Of a stretch of DNA of 10,000 nucleotides, positions 1 through 6,249 are shown in pieces. The notes beneath the pieces are model-generated. The model did no database searches. It worked only from the letters and a program-made list of their open reading frames with translations, and was not told the origin of the DNA. Numbering within the stretch: position 1 is the first letter of the stretch; each line of letters opens with the position of its first letter. Source of the DNA: Asticcacaulis sp. (lineage in GTDB: Bacteria; Pseudomonadota; Alphaproteobacteria; Caulobacterales; Caulobacteraceae); assembly GCF_020217185.1 (NCBI RefSeq), contig NZ_JAIWNX010000211.1:1-10000 (forward strand), read 5' to 3'. Both the position numbers and the translations under genes were made by a program.

Positions 1-856
1 ACGGCGTGGCCGAACCGGTCACCTGAGGCAGTTTGCCATCCCACTTTTCGATGGCGCGCAGTTGCACCACGCCGGGGCTGGCGGCGATCGACTGAGCGAT
101 CAGGCGGTTGGCCTCGGCCTGACCGCGGGCCTCTTCGATCTTCGCGTCGGCCTGCGCCTTGGCCACGGCGACCTGCGCCTGAGCCGCAGCAGCATCGGCG
201 TCGGCCTTGGTCTTGGCCTGGATCGAGTCGAGGATCACCTGCGGGTAGCGGATGGTGCCGATCCAGTCGAGCTGACTGATATTGACGCCCTGCGGCTCCC
301 ACTTGCGATTGACGCGGGCCAGCGCCTTCTGGATCACCTGCTGACGCCCGCCGCGATAGAGGAACTCGACGCTGACCAGTTCGGTTTCCGCCGCGATGGC
401 CGAGCGCACGTCGTTACGGATCGGGCCTTCGAACATCTGATCGAAGGTCAGGCGGTAGCGCTTGTAAAGCTCAGGTGCCTTGCCCGCGTCGATGCGCATG
501 ACCAGTTGCACGTCCGCCGTCATAGGCAGGGCGTTGTTGTCCGAGAAGTTGATCTCTTCGTTTTCCGGGCCGCGCTCATCCTTTTCGCGCGTGTAAGTAT
601 AGGTGCGCTGGATGGCCGGGAATTCGACGATACGCTCGCCGATCAGGTTGAGGTGCCAGCCCGACGGCAGAGCGGTCTTGTCCACGCCGGCATTGGGGCC
701 CAGCGTGCGGATCTTCACGCCGACATTGCCGGGCTGGATCGTCTGCCCGCACGAGGCCAGACCAAACAGCGCCAGAAGCGCCACGGCACCCAGCGGGGCA
801 TAGACCTTCCAGCGGCCAGAGAGCTTGGGAGCGGTATTGAGACTATTGAGATTCAT
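1..856 (-). CDS. SPFH/prohibitin-like lipoprotein, partial (C-terminus beyond left edge)
   Basis: The reading frame is open from an ATG at 856 to the window edge, giving 285 visible codons with no stop. The first 36 residues form a signal peptide: a basic n-region (K11, R15, K17), a hydrophobic stretch from about 19 to 33, and a lipobox LASC with Cys36. The mature start (GQTIQPGNVGVKI) and the following beta-rich region resemble SPFH/prohibitin domains, about residues 38-215. An Ala/Gln/Lys/Glu-rich coiled coil follows at about 215-265 (QAKTKADADAAAAQAQVAVA and on), the usual C-terminal half of prohibitin-like proteins. SPFH proteins build ring-like or microdomain scaffolds on membranes and often modulate membrane proteases; this role is inferred. 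No internal Met offers a better start, and the ribosome site is weak. The gene is divergent from the DsbA-like lipoprotein gene. The family call is fairly sure; the function is not. Confidence 0.85.
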   Translation of the reverse strand, partial: MNLNSLNTAPKLSGRWKVYAPLGAVALLALFGLASCGQTIQPGNVGVKIRTLGPNAGVDKTALPSGWHLNLIGERIVEFPAIQRTYTYTREKDERGPENEEINFSDNNALPMTADVQLVMRIDAGKAPELYKRYRLTFDQMFEGPIRNDVRSAIAAETELVSVEFLYRGGRQQVIQKALARVNRKWEPQGVNISQLDWIGTIRYPQVILDSIQAKTKADADAAAAQAQVAVAKAQADAKIEEARGQAEANRLIAQSIAASPGVVQLRAIEKWDGKLPQVTGSATP

Positions 857-1312
857 GGGTGTCTTCGGCCCGCCGTCATCCGGCGCGGTCCGTCCTTTCC
901 AAAAGTGAGAGGGGGTTTAGAGACAAAAGGATACGCGCCCTGAAAAACGGGTGGCATCGTCTGGGTTTCGGGGGCTTGATCGCAAGTAAAGCAAATATGG
1001 GCTGGGCCGAGATTTCGACTAGCAGACGGCGGCTTAAGATTAGTCAAATCGAGCCGTTCCATCTTCATTCAGGGGCCGCGCATCTGTTCAGGGCGGCTAT
1101 GCTTTTTCGTTTGGCGATCGTAAACCTTTGCGTTCGTTAAACTCCGTTACACCGGAGAATGCAGATATATTACATGGCCACAGCTTCGCCACAAAGCGAA
1201 TCCGGACAATGATAACGCGGATGTGATCAGGGAAGGCGCGCGTCACACTTTCGCCGCCATTCTCATTCTGGATACAGGGCAAAACGCACCTGTCGCACCT
1301 TTGGGGACCCTC
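857..1312. other. Divergent intergenic region between two lipoprotein genes
   Basis: These 456 bp lie between the starts of the SPFH-like gene (minus) and the DsbA-like gene (plus), so both promoters should be here. I see no RNA gene and no strong hairpin. Open frames within it overlap one another and look like chance: one plus-strand frame of 93 codons from 859 and one minus-strand frame of 71 codons ending at 853. An AT-richer patch at about 1130-1180, including TATATTA at 1165-1171, is the most promoter-like stretch. I could not assign convincing -35 and -10 boxes. Confidence 0.5.
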
Positions 1313-1951
1313 ATGACCAAAACCGTTTCCACGCTGCGCCAGACGGTGGCGGCATTCCTGATGCTGGGTCTGGCCGCCTGCGGTCAGTCCGGGTCGAAGG
1401 GCACGATCAAGGTCGATGAACTGAGCGAAGGCAAGGCCGATGCGCCGGTAACGGTGGTCGAATACGCCTCTGTGGCCTGCCCCATCTGCGCGCAGGTCAA
1501 TGAAAAGATGATGCCCGCCTTCAAAAGCAAATATGTCGAAACGGGCAAGGTGCGCTACGTCTATCGCCCCATGATGACCGGCAATGCGGCGGTCGCGGCC
1601 GCCGGGCACATGCTGGCCAACTGCGTATCACGCGACAAGGCCCTGACGGTGATCGACTCCATTATGCGGGCTCAGCCGGAAATGGATCAGGGCGGCGCGC
1701 CGGAACAATACGCCAATGCCCGCCCGGTCCTGCTGCGCATCGCGCAATCGGCCGGCCTGAGCGAGGCCGATTTCAACCGCTGCGTCACCGATCCCGCAGG
1801 TTTGAACACGCTCAATGAGTTGAACCAGCAGGCGCTGAAAGACGGCGTCACCGGCACGCCGACCTTCCTGATCAATGGCAAGACGGTGCAACTCAGCCGC
1901 TATGAGAGCGACGAACTGTCGGCGCACATCGACCCGCTACTGAAGAAGTAG
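1313..1951 (+). CDS. DsbA-family thiol:disulfide oxidoreductase, predicted lipoprotein
   Basis: A 212-residue protein of the DsbA-like thioredoxin group (Thioredoxin_4 type). I chose the ATG at 1313 because GGGGAC lies just upstream (1303-1308) and a compact lipoprotein signal follows, with lipobox LAAC and Cys23. The frame is open further upstream to an ATG at 1223, but that would add 30 residues in front of the signal peptide. The active site CPIC is at residues 56-59, after the strand VTVVEYAS. The conserved cis-proline loop is TGTPTF with Pro183. A second Cys pair (Cys104, Cys157) lies in the helical insertion and may form a structural disulfide. It should act on cysteines of exported proteins from a membrane-anchored position facing the periplasm. 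Whether it works as oxidant, reductant or isomerase cannot be told from sequence. It converges on the TPR gene with a 2-bp gap, so the two transcripts may interfere. Confidence 0.9.
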   Translation: MTKTVSTLRQTVAAFLMLGLAACGQSGSKGTIKVDELSEGKADAPVTVVEYASVACPICAQVNEKMMPAFKSKYVETGKVRYVYRPMMTGNAAVAAAGHMLANCVSRDKALTVIDSIMRAQPEMDQGGAPEQYANARPVLLRIAQSAGLSEADFNRCVTDPAGLNTLNELNQQALKDGVTGTPTFLINGKTVQLSRYESDELSAHIDPLLKK

Positions 1952-1953
1952 GC

Positions 1954-4900
1954 TTAGGCGGTCTTCGGGGCGGGTGCCGCCGGAGCCGCAGGTGCCGGTT
2001 GCGCGGGCTGTGTGCGGAACTTTTGCTTCATGGCCGCGACCCAGGCGGTGAAGCTATCGGTCTGGGCGGCTGCGGTGGCAAAGTCCGAGGCGCGCAGCGG
2101 CCCGTTATCCAGCCCAGCCAGCGCCACGCGCACGGCGTCGGCATTCTGGGCCGTATCGGCGTATTTGCCGAAGCGTTGCGACAGGCGATCCAGCGATTTC
2201 TGGTCACTGGCCAGGCTATAGGCCACCCCGGCGCGGATCAGATTGGCCTCTTCGCCGATGGCCAGCGCCCCGTCCTTCTTCCAGCGGTCCGCCAGACGTC
2301 GCTCCAGCAGCGCCCCGGCCTTGGCCCAGTCCTTTTGCCGCCACAGTATGTCAGCACGCACGTCCAGCGCTTCGGGCGACATATCGTTACCCAGCACTTC
2401 CAGCGCGTGATCGGGGCGGTTCAACTCATTCAGCGCCCGTGCCTCCAGCACCCGCCGCTCGGTGAGGACGGCCTTGGGGAGCAGGGTGTTGCGCGTCTTC
2501 CACAGGGCCTGAAGTGCCTTTTCCGGCTGACGATTCATCAGGTGAATGGCCGCGAGGTCCGCCGCCATCTGAGAGCGGGCAACGCCTTGAAGACGGTTAT
2601 CTATCTGATATTGCAGCAGATCAGCCGCCTGAGACAGAAGATCAACCTCGACCAGACGCTTGACCATGCGGCGCACCATGGCGTCGCCATCGCCACCGAC
2701 CGGCGTCAGGTCCTTGAAATCGAAATAGAGGCCCAGCGCCTCGATGGGTTGTAGCCCGTCGGCCATGCCGTCGAGGAACAGGCTACGGAAGGCTGTGCTG
2801 AGTTTCTCATTGATTTCAACCGCATCTGGCCGGTTGAAGAAGGAAGCCCCGGCCCCGCGCAATACCTCAAGCGCCTGACGATAGCGTCCTTGCGTCAGGT
2901 AGATATCGGCCATGGTGCGGATGGTTTCCAGTTCCGTCTCATCGCCGCGCCAGCGGAAGCGCAGCGAACTGAGCAGTTGCAGCGTTTCCTCAGGCTTGCC
3001 CTCGCCCAGTTCCAGCTTAAGCCGCGCCGCGCGCAACTGCGCCGGAGCATTGATGCGGTCAGAGGTCGATTTGGCGATGGCGGCATAGACGCGGTAGGCG
3101 CGCGCCTTGTCGCCCTGTGCCTCAATGATTTCCGCCTGCACCAGTTGCGCCTCAAGCCGGTCGAGCGGCGGCACGTCCTGGCCGGCGGCATAGACGATCA
3201 GCTCCCACGCCGCCTTGGTGTCTTTCAGCGCCAGCGCGGCGCGGGCATTGGCCGTGGCGAAGCGCGTGCGCCATTCCGGCGGAAAGCCCTCCATGGCCGA
3301 CACGCCCTCGGCAAAGGCCTTGCGCGCGTCTTCGTAATGGCGGCCGCGTTCGGCGATATAGCCGCGCCACAGATTGGCCGCCGGATCGTTTTGCAAGGCC
3401 GTCGAATCGAGATCGACCTGCGCGTCGGACAGGCGGCCCGCCATCACCTTGGCCACCACCTTGAGGCCGCGCACCTGCGGATCGCCAAGGCTGCGCGGAT
3501 TGTTCTTGGTCAGGAGGTCGAGCACGCCCTGCGCTTCGAAATTCATCCCCTGCCCGATCAGGAAACGCGCCAGATCAAGGCGCGCCGCATAGGGCCCTTC
3601 GGCCCCGGCCCCCTGCTCCTCGGCGGCGGCCTCCTGAAGGCGGTTATAGGTCTTGAGGAAGCCCTCTTCCGGCATCTGGCTCCACGACGGGTCCGGCAGG
3701 GTCGGGAACAAAGCCGGCTTGAAACCCGCGCGATCGGGCTTTTGCACCCCTTCGCCGTTGGACGACAGCAACAGGCCGCCGGGGCGCGTCACCGCCACGC
3801 GGTCGCCTTCGACCGTGACCATGATGTCGGGCGTCATGCGCTCAACCATCACGCCCTGCGCCGTGGCGGCAATCGAGGCCTGAAGCGTCGAACGGTCGTC
3901 GCGCACGGCCTTGGCCGGACCGGGGGCCGGAATGACCGCCATGCGGTCGCCCACCATCGGATCGCGAATCCACGCCACGCGCTTGGCCCCGGCCAGATTG
4001 AGCGTCAGGGTGGGTGAGCCCGTCGTGTCATCGCGCTTGACCGCCACTTCGCTGGCTTCGCCGTTCAGGGCCCGACCGCCGACGCGCACGCGCCAGGTTG
4101 CGCCCTCCGTATCGACCGACAGGCCCGTTGCCGACGGCGCGACCAGCCGCAGGGCGGTAAAGCCGTCATTCTTGACCCAGTTGGCCTCGGTGACGAGACT
4201 GCCGTCTTTCAGGCCTGCCGGAAGGCGGAAATCGACCTCACGGTCAAAGACCATCCACACGGCCTCGCCGCGACGGAAGACGGCGGCCCCGGTGACTTCC
4301 GGGAAGGGGAAATCGAGCTGCACGCCGTCCTGCACGCGCACCTGCTTGAGCGCGACGACGGGGACGGCGGCCTTGGCCTTGGTTTCGGCCACCGGGGCGG
4401 GCGGCAGCTCACCCGCCTTGCGGTCTTCGGCCGCGACGGTTTTCAGGACCTCCGCCGCTTCGCCGTGATCGTCTTTGCTGTCGATCTGCACAAAGACCGC
4501 GCCGTCCGAGCGCCCGAATCGCGCCTTGGCCCCTTCATCGAGGGTCAGGACGATCTCGCTGGCACGCGCATCGCGGCGCAGGTCCACGGCCTTGACGCCA
4601 GTGGGCGGATTGACGCGGAAGTCGCCAATGTCGGGCGTTTTGGCCCCCGGCAGACGGATGACCACCTGCCCCTTGTCGCTACGCACCGAGGCGCGCGACC
4701 CGACGGAGCCATAGAGTTCAACGCGGCTGACGCCGCCGTTGCGCCCGACACGCAGGTCGATTTCGCTTTTGGAGGCCAGTGCGGCGGCCACCTGATCGGC
4801 CAGCGGCGCCGACACGGCCAGACCGGCGGCTCCGAACCCGGTCAGAGCCACCGCCGCGGCGGCAAAACGGATGTTGCGCACGGTAAACCCCGCAGACGCG

Positions 4901-4983
4901 GCCTCGCGCGACGGGTAACGCATCTGCGTTTCCGCGTTCAGCGCGGCTTTCAGCCGTGACAGGTCGTGAGGTGGGCGCGTCAT
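1954..4983 (-). CDS. Membrane-anchored TPR-repeat protein with beta-rich N-terminal half, motility-linked by context
   Basis: A 1009-residue protein. Residues 1-38 are a basic cytoplasmic tail, and a single hydrophobic segment at about 39-60 (FAAAAVALTGFGAAGLAVSA) can anchor it with the rest in the periplasm. Residues about 70-430 are beta-rich, with segments such as VSRVELYGSVGSRASV and VVIRLPGAK that recall AMIN-like surface-binding domains; this resemblance is weak. From about 455 to 960 the protein is helical with TPR-like repeats (ARKAFAEG, QALEVLRGAG, KALQALWKTR, HALEVLGND). The tail from about 990 is Pro/Ala-rich. I saw no cysteine in the protein. AAGGA about 10 nt upstream supports the ATG at 4983. 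The gene lies downstream of fliL, fliM, DUF6468 and motE on the same strand, and a perfect CtrA-type box is 29 bp before its start. I infer a motility or envelope-scaffold role. Catalysis is unlikely, and I do not recognise a named gene. Confidence 0.85.
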   Translation of the reverse strand: MTRPPHDLSRLKAALNAETQMRYPSREAASAGFTVRNIRFAAAAVALTGFGAAGLAVSAPLADQVAAALASKSEIDLRVGRNGGVSRVELYGSVGSRASVRSDKGQVVIRLPGAKTPDIGDFRVNPPTGVKAVDLRRDARASEIVLTLDEGAKARFGRSDGAVFVQIDSKDDHGEAAEVLKTVAAEDRKAGELPPAPVAETKAKAAVPVVALKQVRVQDGVQLDFPFPEVTGAAVFRRGEAVWMVFDREVDFRLPAGLKDGSLVTEANWVKNDGFTALRLVAPSATGLSVDTEGATWRVRVGGRALNGEASEVAVKRDDTTGSPTLTLNLAGAKRVAWIRDPMVGDRMAVIPAPGPAKAVRDDRSTLQASIAATAQGVMVERMTPDIMVTVEGDRVAVTRPGGLLLSSNGEGVQKPDRAGFKPALFPTLPDPSWSQMPEEGFLKTYNRLQEAAAEEQGAGAEGPYAARLDLARFLIGQGMNFEAQGVLDLLTKNNPRSLGDPQVRGLKVVAKVMAGRLSDAQVDLDSTALQNDPAANLWRGYIAERGRHYEDARKAFAEGVSAMEGFPPEWRTRFATANARAALALKDTKAAWELIVYAAGQDVPPLDRLEAQLVQAEIIEAQGDKARAYRVYAAIAKSTSDRINAPAQLRAARLKLELGEGKPEETLQLLSSLRFRWRGDETELETIRTMADIYLTQGRYRQALEVLRGAGASFFNRPDAVEINEKLSTAFRSLFLDGMADGLQPIEALGLYFDFKDLTPVGGDGDAMVRRMVKRLVEVDLLSQAADLLQYQIDNRLQGVARSQMAADLAAIHLMNRQPEKALQALWKTRNTLLPKAVLTERRVLEARALNELNRPDHALEVLGNDMSPEALDVRADILWRQKDWAKAGALLERRLADRWKKDGALAIGEEANLIRAGVAYSLASDQKSLDRLSQRFGKYADTAQNADAVRVALAGLDNGPLRASDFATAAAQTDSFTAWVAAMKQKFRTQPAQPAPAAPAAPAPKTA

Positions 4984-5011
4984 GACGCTCGAATCCTTGC
5001 CCTGATTGGGC

Positions 5012-5026
5012 TTAAGGCAGGGTTAA
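5012..5026 (-). promoter_or_regulatory. Perfect CtrA-type box TTAA-N7-TTAA upstream of the TPR gene
   Basis: On the minus strand the sequence is TTAACCCTGCCTTAA, matching exactly the CtrA consensus known from Caulobacter (two TTAA half-sites separated by 7 bp). It sits 29 bp upstream of the TPR gene ATG. If CtrA occupies the -35 region in the usual way, transcription would start very close to the ATG, giving a short leader; the box could instead repress. I found no convincing -10 element. GANTC sites, the target of the CcrM methylase, lie on both sides (4991-4995 and 5054-5058), but such 4-base patterns are common by chance. A further TTAACC half-site is at 5139-5144. Confidence 0.6.
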
Positions 5027-5170
5027 CGCCGAGGTAACGAAGGTTGATTTTTGGAGTCAATGATCCGTCAGTTTGTCGGGTAACCGATGGTAAATCGCTG
5101 CGCGGAGCGCAAAAAACATATGGGGACACGCTGCATAAGGTTAACGGTCGCACCGAAACGTCCCAAAACC

Positions 5171-5245
5171 CCACCACCACATCTCACCTGATTTCGCTAC
5201 GCTCATCAGGCTCGTGTGGTCCCCCTCCCCAACAAGTTGGGGAGG
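5171..5245. repeat. Composite palindromic intergenic element
   Basis: Three inverted repeats are packed together. The outer pair ACCACA (5176-5181) and TGTGGT (5215-5220) encloses the pair CCTGAT (5187-5192) and ATCAGG (5205-5210). Next to them is a perfect 10-bp palindrome around AA, CCTCCCCAAC / GTTGGGGAGG (5224-5245). On the minus strand the element starts with CCTCCCCAAC and ends in GTGGTGGTGGGGTTTT. From memory this layout resembles a palindromic sequence dispersed between genes in Caulobacterales genomes; with one copy here I cannot prove that it is repeated. It lies downstream of the motE-like gene and upstream of the CtrA box. Confidence 0.55.
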
Positions 5246-5259
5246 TATAATATATGGGT

Positions 5260-5278
5260 GCAGGGGCCGTGCCCCTGC
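5260..5278 (-). terminator. GC-rich hairpin downstream of the motE-like gene, possible terminator
   Basis: A perfect 8-bp stem GCAGGGGC / GCCCCTGC with a 3-nt loop starts 24 nt after the motE-like stop codon (5303-5305). On the minus strand it is followed by ACCCATATATTATACC, which is AT-rich but has no T run, so it is not a classical intrinsic terminator. It could still end the transcript or protect its 3' end. It may also be part of the neighbouring palindromic element. Confidence 0.35.
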
Positions 5279-5302
5279 CCGCCGGAGGCCATACGACACC
5301 GG

Positions 5303-6151
5303 TTATTTCTTCGCCGGGGCCTGAGCGGCGGGTTTGGCCGGCGCGGGCGCAGCGGCACCACCGGCGGCATTGACCTTATCCAGACGGTTTTGCAGGTCAT
5401 CCGCCTTCTTCATGCGCTGGGCCAGCTTTTCGGTAAGGTCGCGCGCCTTGTCGGGCTGCATCTGGGCCAGCATGGCCGCCAGATTGCGCTCCTTCATCTT
5501 CGACGCGATGGGCAGGCGCACATCGTCCTTGAGTGTTTCCATGACCTTGGCGGCGTCCTTGGGCTTCATAGATTCATAGACCTTGACCATGCGCGCCACG
5601 TCGTCGTCGCCGGTCTTGTTGGCCTGATCGAGCAGGGCCTGCACCTGGGTCTTGAGGTCGCCCAGTTGCTTGATTCGGCCATCGAGCTTGCTTTCGGCGG
5701 CGGCGATCAGTTGCTCCTGCGTCGCCATCTGCTTTTCGCGGGCGTCCAGTTCGGCGCGGCGCTGCGCCAGCGCCTGAATGACCTTCAGTTCCGAGGGCGA
5801 CATGCCCGCCTGTTTGGCCAGATCATCGACCGAGGTGGCGCAGACCGGGGCGGCCTTGGCAGCGGCGGGCTGGGCCGCATCGAGCACCGACAGGGCCTTG
5901 TCATCGCCGGAGACCGAACCGGCGGCGGATTCGGCCGCATCGGTGGCCGTGTCATCCGCCGAGTTCGCCTTTTCAGGCTTGGGCTTGGCCTCCCCCTTCT
6001 TGGCCTCACCATCGGCTTTCGGGGCCTCGGCCCAGGCGGTGGCGCTTTTGAGGAAGGCGGGCATGGCTTCGATGGAACCGACCGCACGGACGGCGATAAC
6101 ACCGCCGACGGCAACGGCGATCAGCGGCAGGAGGCGGAGATGATTGGCCAT
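5303..6151 (-). CDS. MotE-like flagellar motility chaperone (MgtE N-domain-like)
   Basis: A 282-residue protein. A hydrophobic segment at about 6-26 is a signal anchor, followed by a Lys/Ala/Glu/Asp-rich linker (about 40-105). A coiled coil spans about 118-180 (RRAELDAREKQMATQEQLIA), and a helical domain at about 183-245 (VYESMKPKDAAKVMETL, AAMLAQMQPDKARDLTEKLA) matches the MgtE N-terminal/FliG-like helical repeat seen in MotE proteins. The end is a Pro/Ala/Lys tail. The start is fixed because an in-frame TGA lies one codon before the ATG at 6151. In Sinorhizobium MotE is a periplasmic chaperone that stabilises MotC; the exact client here is unknown. Cys104 is the only cysteine. The gene is 98 bp downstream of the DUF6468 gene, with a palindrome between, so it may be transcribed separately. 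The family call is good; identity to characterised MotE is not assured. Confidence 0.82.
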   Translation of the reverse strand: MANHLRLLPLIAVAVGGVIAVRAVGSIEAMPAFLKSATAWAEAPKADGEAKKGEAKPKPEKANSADDTATDAAESAAGSVSGDDKALSVLDAAQPAAAKAAPVCATSVDDLAKQAGMSPSELKVIQALAQRRAELDAREKQMATQEQLIAAAESKLDGRIKQLGDLKTQVQALLDQANKTGDDDVARMVKVYESMKPKDAAKVMETLKDDVRLPIASKMKERNLAAMLAQMQPDKARDLTEKLAQRMKKADDLQNRLDKVNAAGGAAAPAPAKPAAQAPAKK

Positions 6152-6172
6152 AAATCACATACTCAGGCGTTT

Positions 6173-6180
6173 GCTTTAGC
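6173..6180 (-). promoter_or_regulatory. Possible -10 element for the motE-like gene
   Basis: The minus-strand word GCTAAAGC matches the Caulobacter housekeeping -10 pattern GCTANAWC at 7 of 8 positions and lies 21 nt before the ATG. No good TTGACG-type -35 is present at the expected distance, where one arm of the 6181-6244 palindrome sits instead. This is a weak call. Confidence 0.22.
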
Positions 6181-6244
6181 GCGCATTTGAATCCGAAAAC
6201 CGCTTCACACTTTTGGCTTCGCCGAACTCCGTTTCGGAATGCGC
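6181..6244. repeat. Dispersed-type palindromic element between DUF6468 and motE-like genes
   Basis: The left arm GCGCATTTGAATCCGAAAAC (6181-6200) and the right arm GTTTCGGAATGCGC (6231-6244) are inverted copies, the left one carrying a short TGA insertion and one extra A. The centre contains CCGCTTCACACTTTTGGCTTC and a small GGC-TTC-GCC hairpin. The GAATCCGAAAACCGCTTCACACTTTT core resembles, from memory, an interspersed palindrome common between genes in alphaproteobacteria. The right arm ends 5 bp from the DUF6468 stop codon, so the folded RNA could end or stabilise the fliL-fliM-DUF6468 message. Confidence 0.6.
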
Positions 6245-6249
6245 TCGGG

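Larger units (their letters stand above)
4984..5302. other. Intergenic region between the TPR gene and motE-like gene
   Basis: This 319-bp gap between two minus-strand genes has two halves. Near the TPR gene (4984-5160) it holds the CtrA box, several GTAAC/GTTAAC words and the short inverted repeat TGCGC-GGA-GCGCA at 5099-5111. Near the motE-like gene (5171-5278) it holds a cluster of palindromes described separately. Short open frames crossing it on both strands lack ribosome sites and protein-like composition, so I take it as non-coding. Confidence 0.6.

Noticed and set aside
62..943. Plus-strand open frame of 293 codons
   Set aside because: It is antisense to the SPFH-like gene, whose signal peptide, domain and coiled coil are clear. 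The plus frame is His/Arg/Leu/Gly-rich, as expected from a shadow in GC-rich DNA.
853..1068. Minus-strand 71-codon frame overlapping the SPFH start by ATGA
   Set aside because: The ATGA overlap is tempting as translational coupling, but there is no ribosome site, the composition is not protein-like and it overlaps another chance frame. I take it as leader DNA.
1097..1609. Minus-strand 170-codon frame
   Set aside because: It is antisense to the DsbA-like gene with its lipobox, CPIC and cis-Pro loop, and is rich in Arg, His and Gly like other shadows.
2890..4017. Plus-strand 375-codon frame within the TPR gene
   Set aside because: It lies wholly antisense to a long gene with TPR-like repeats, and shows the His/Arg-rich composition of a GC-rich reverse frame with no recognisable domain.
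5099..5111. TGCGC-GGA-GCGCA followed by six A bases, considered as a terminator
   Set aside because: The A run would be a T run only on the minus strand before the stem, not after it, and the stem has just 5 bp.
5216..6190. Plus-strand 324-codon frame
   Set aside because: It is antisense to the motE-like gene; its Gly/Leu/Arg-rich sequence has no recognisable fold or ribosome site.
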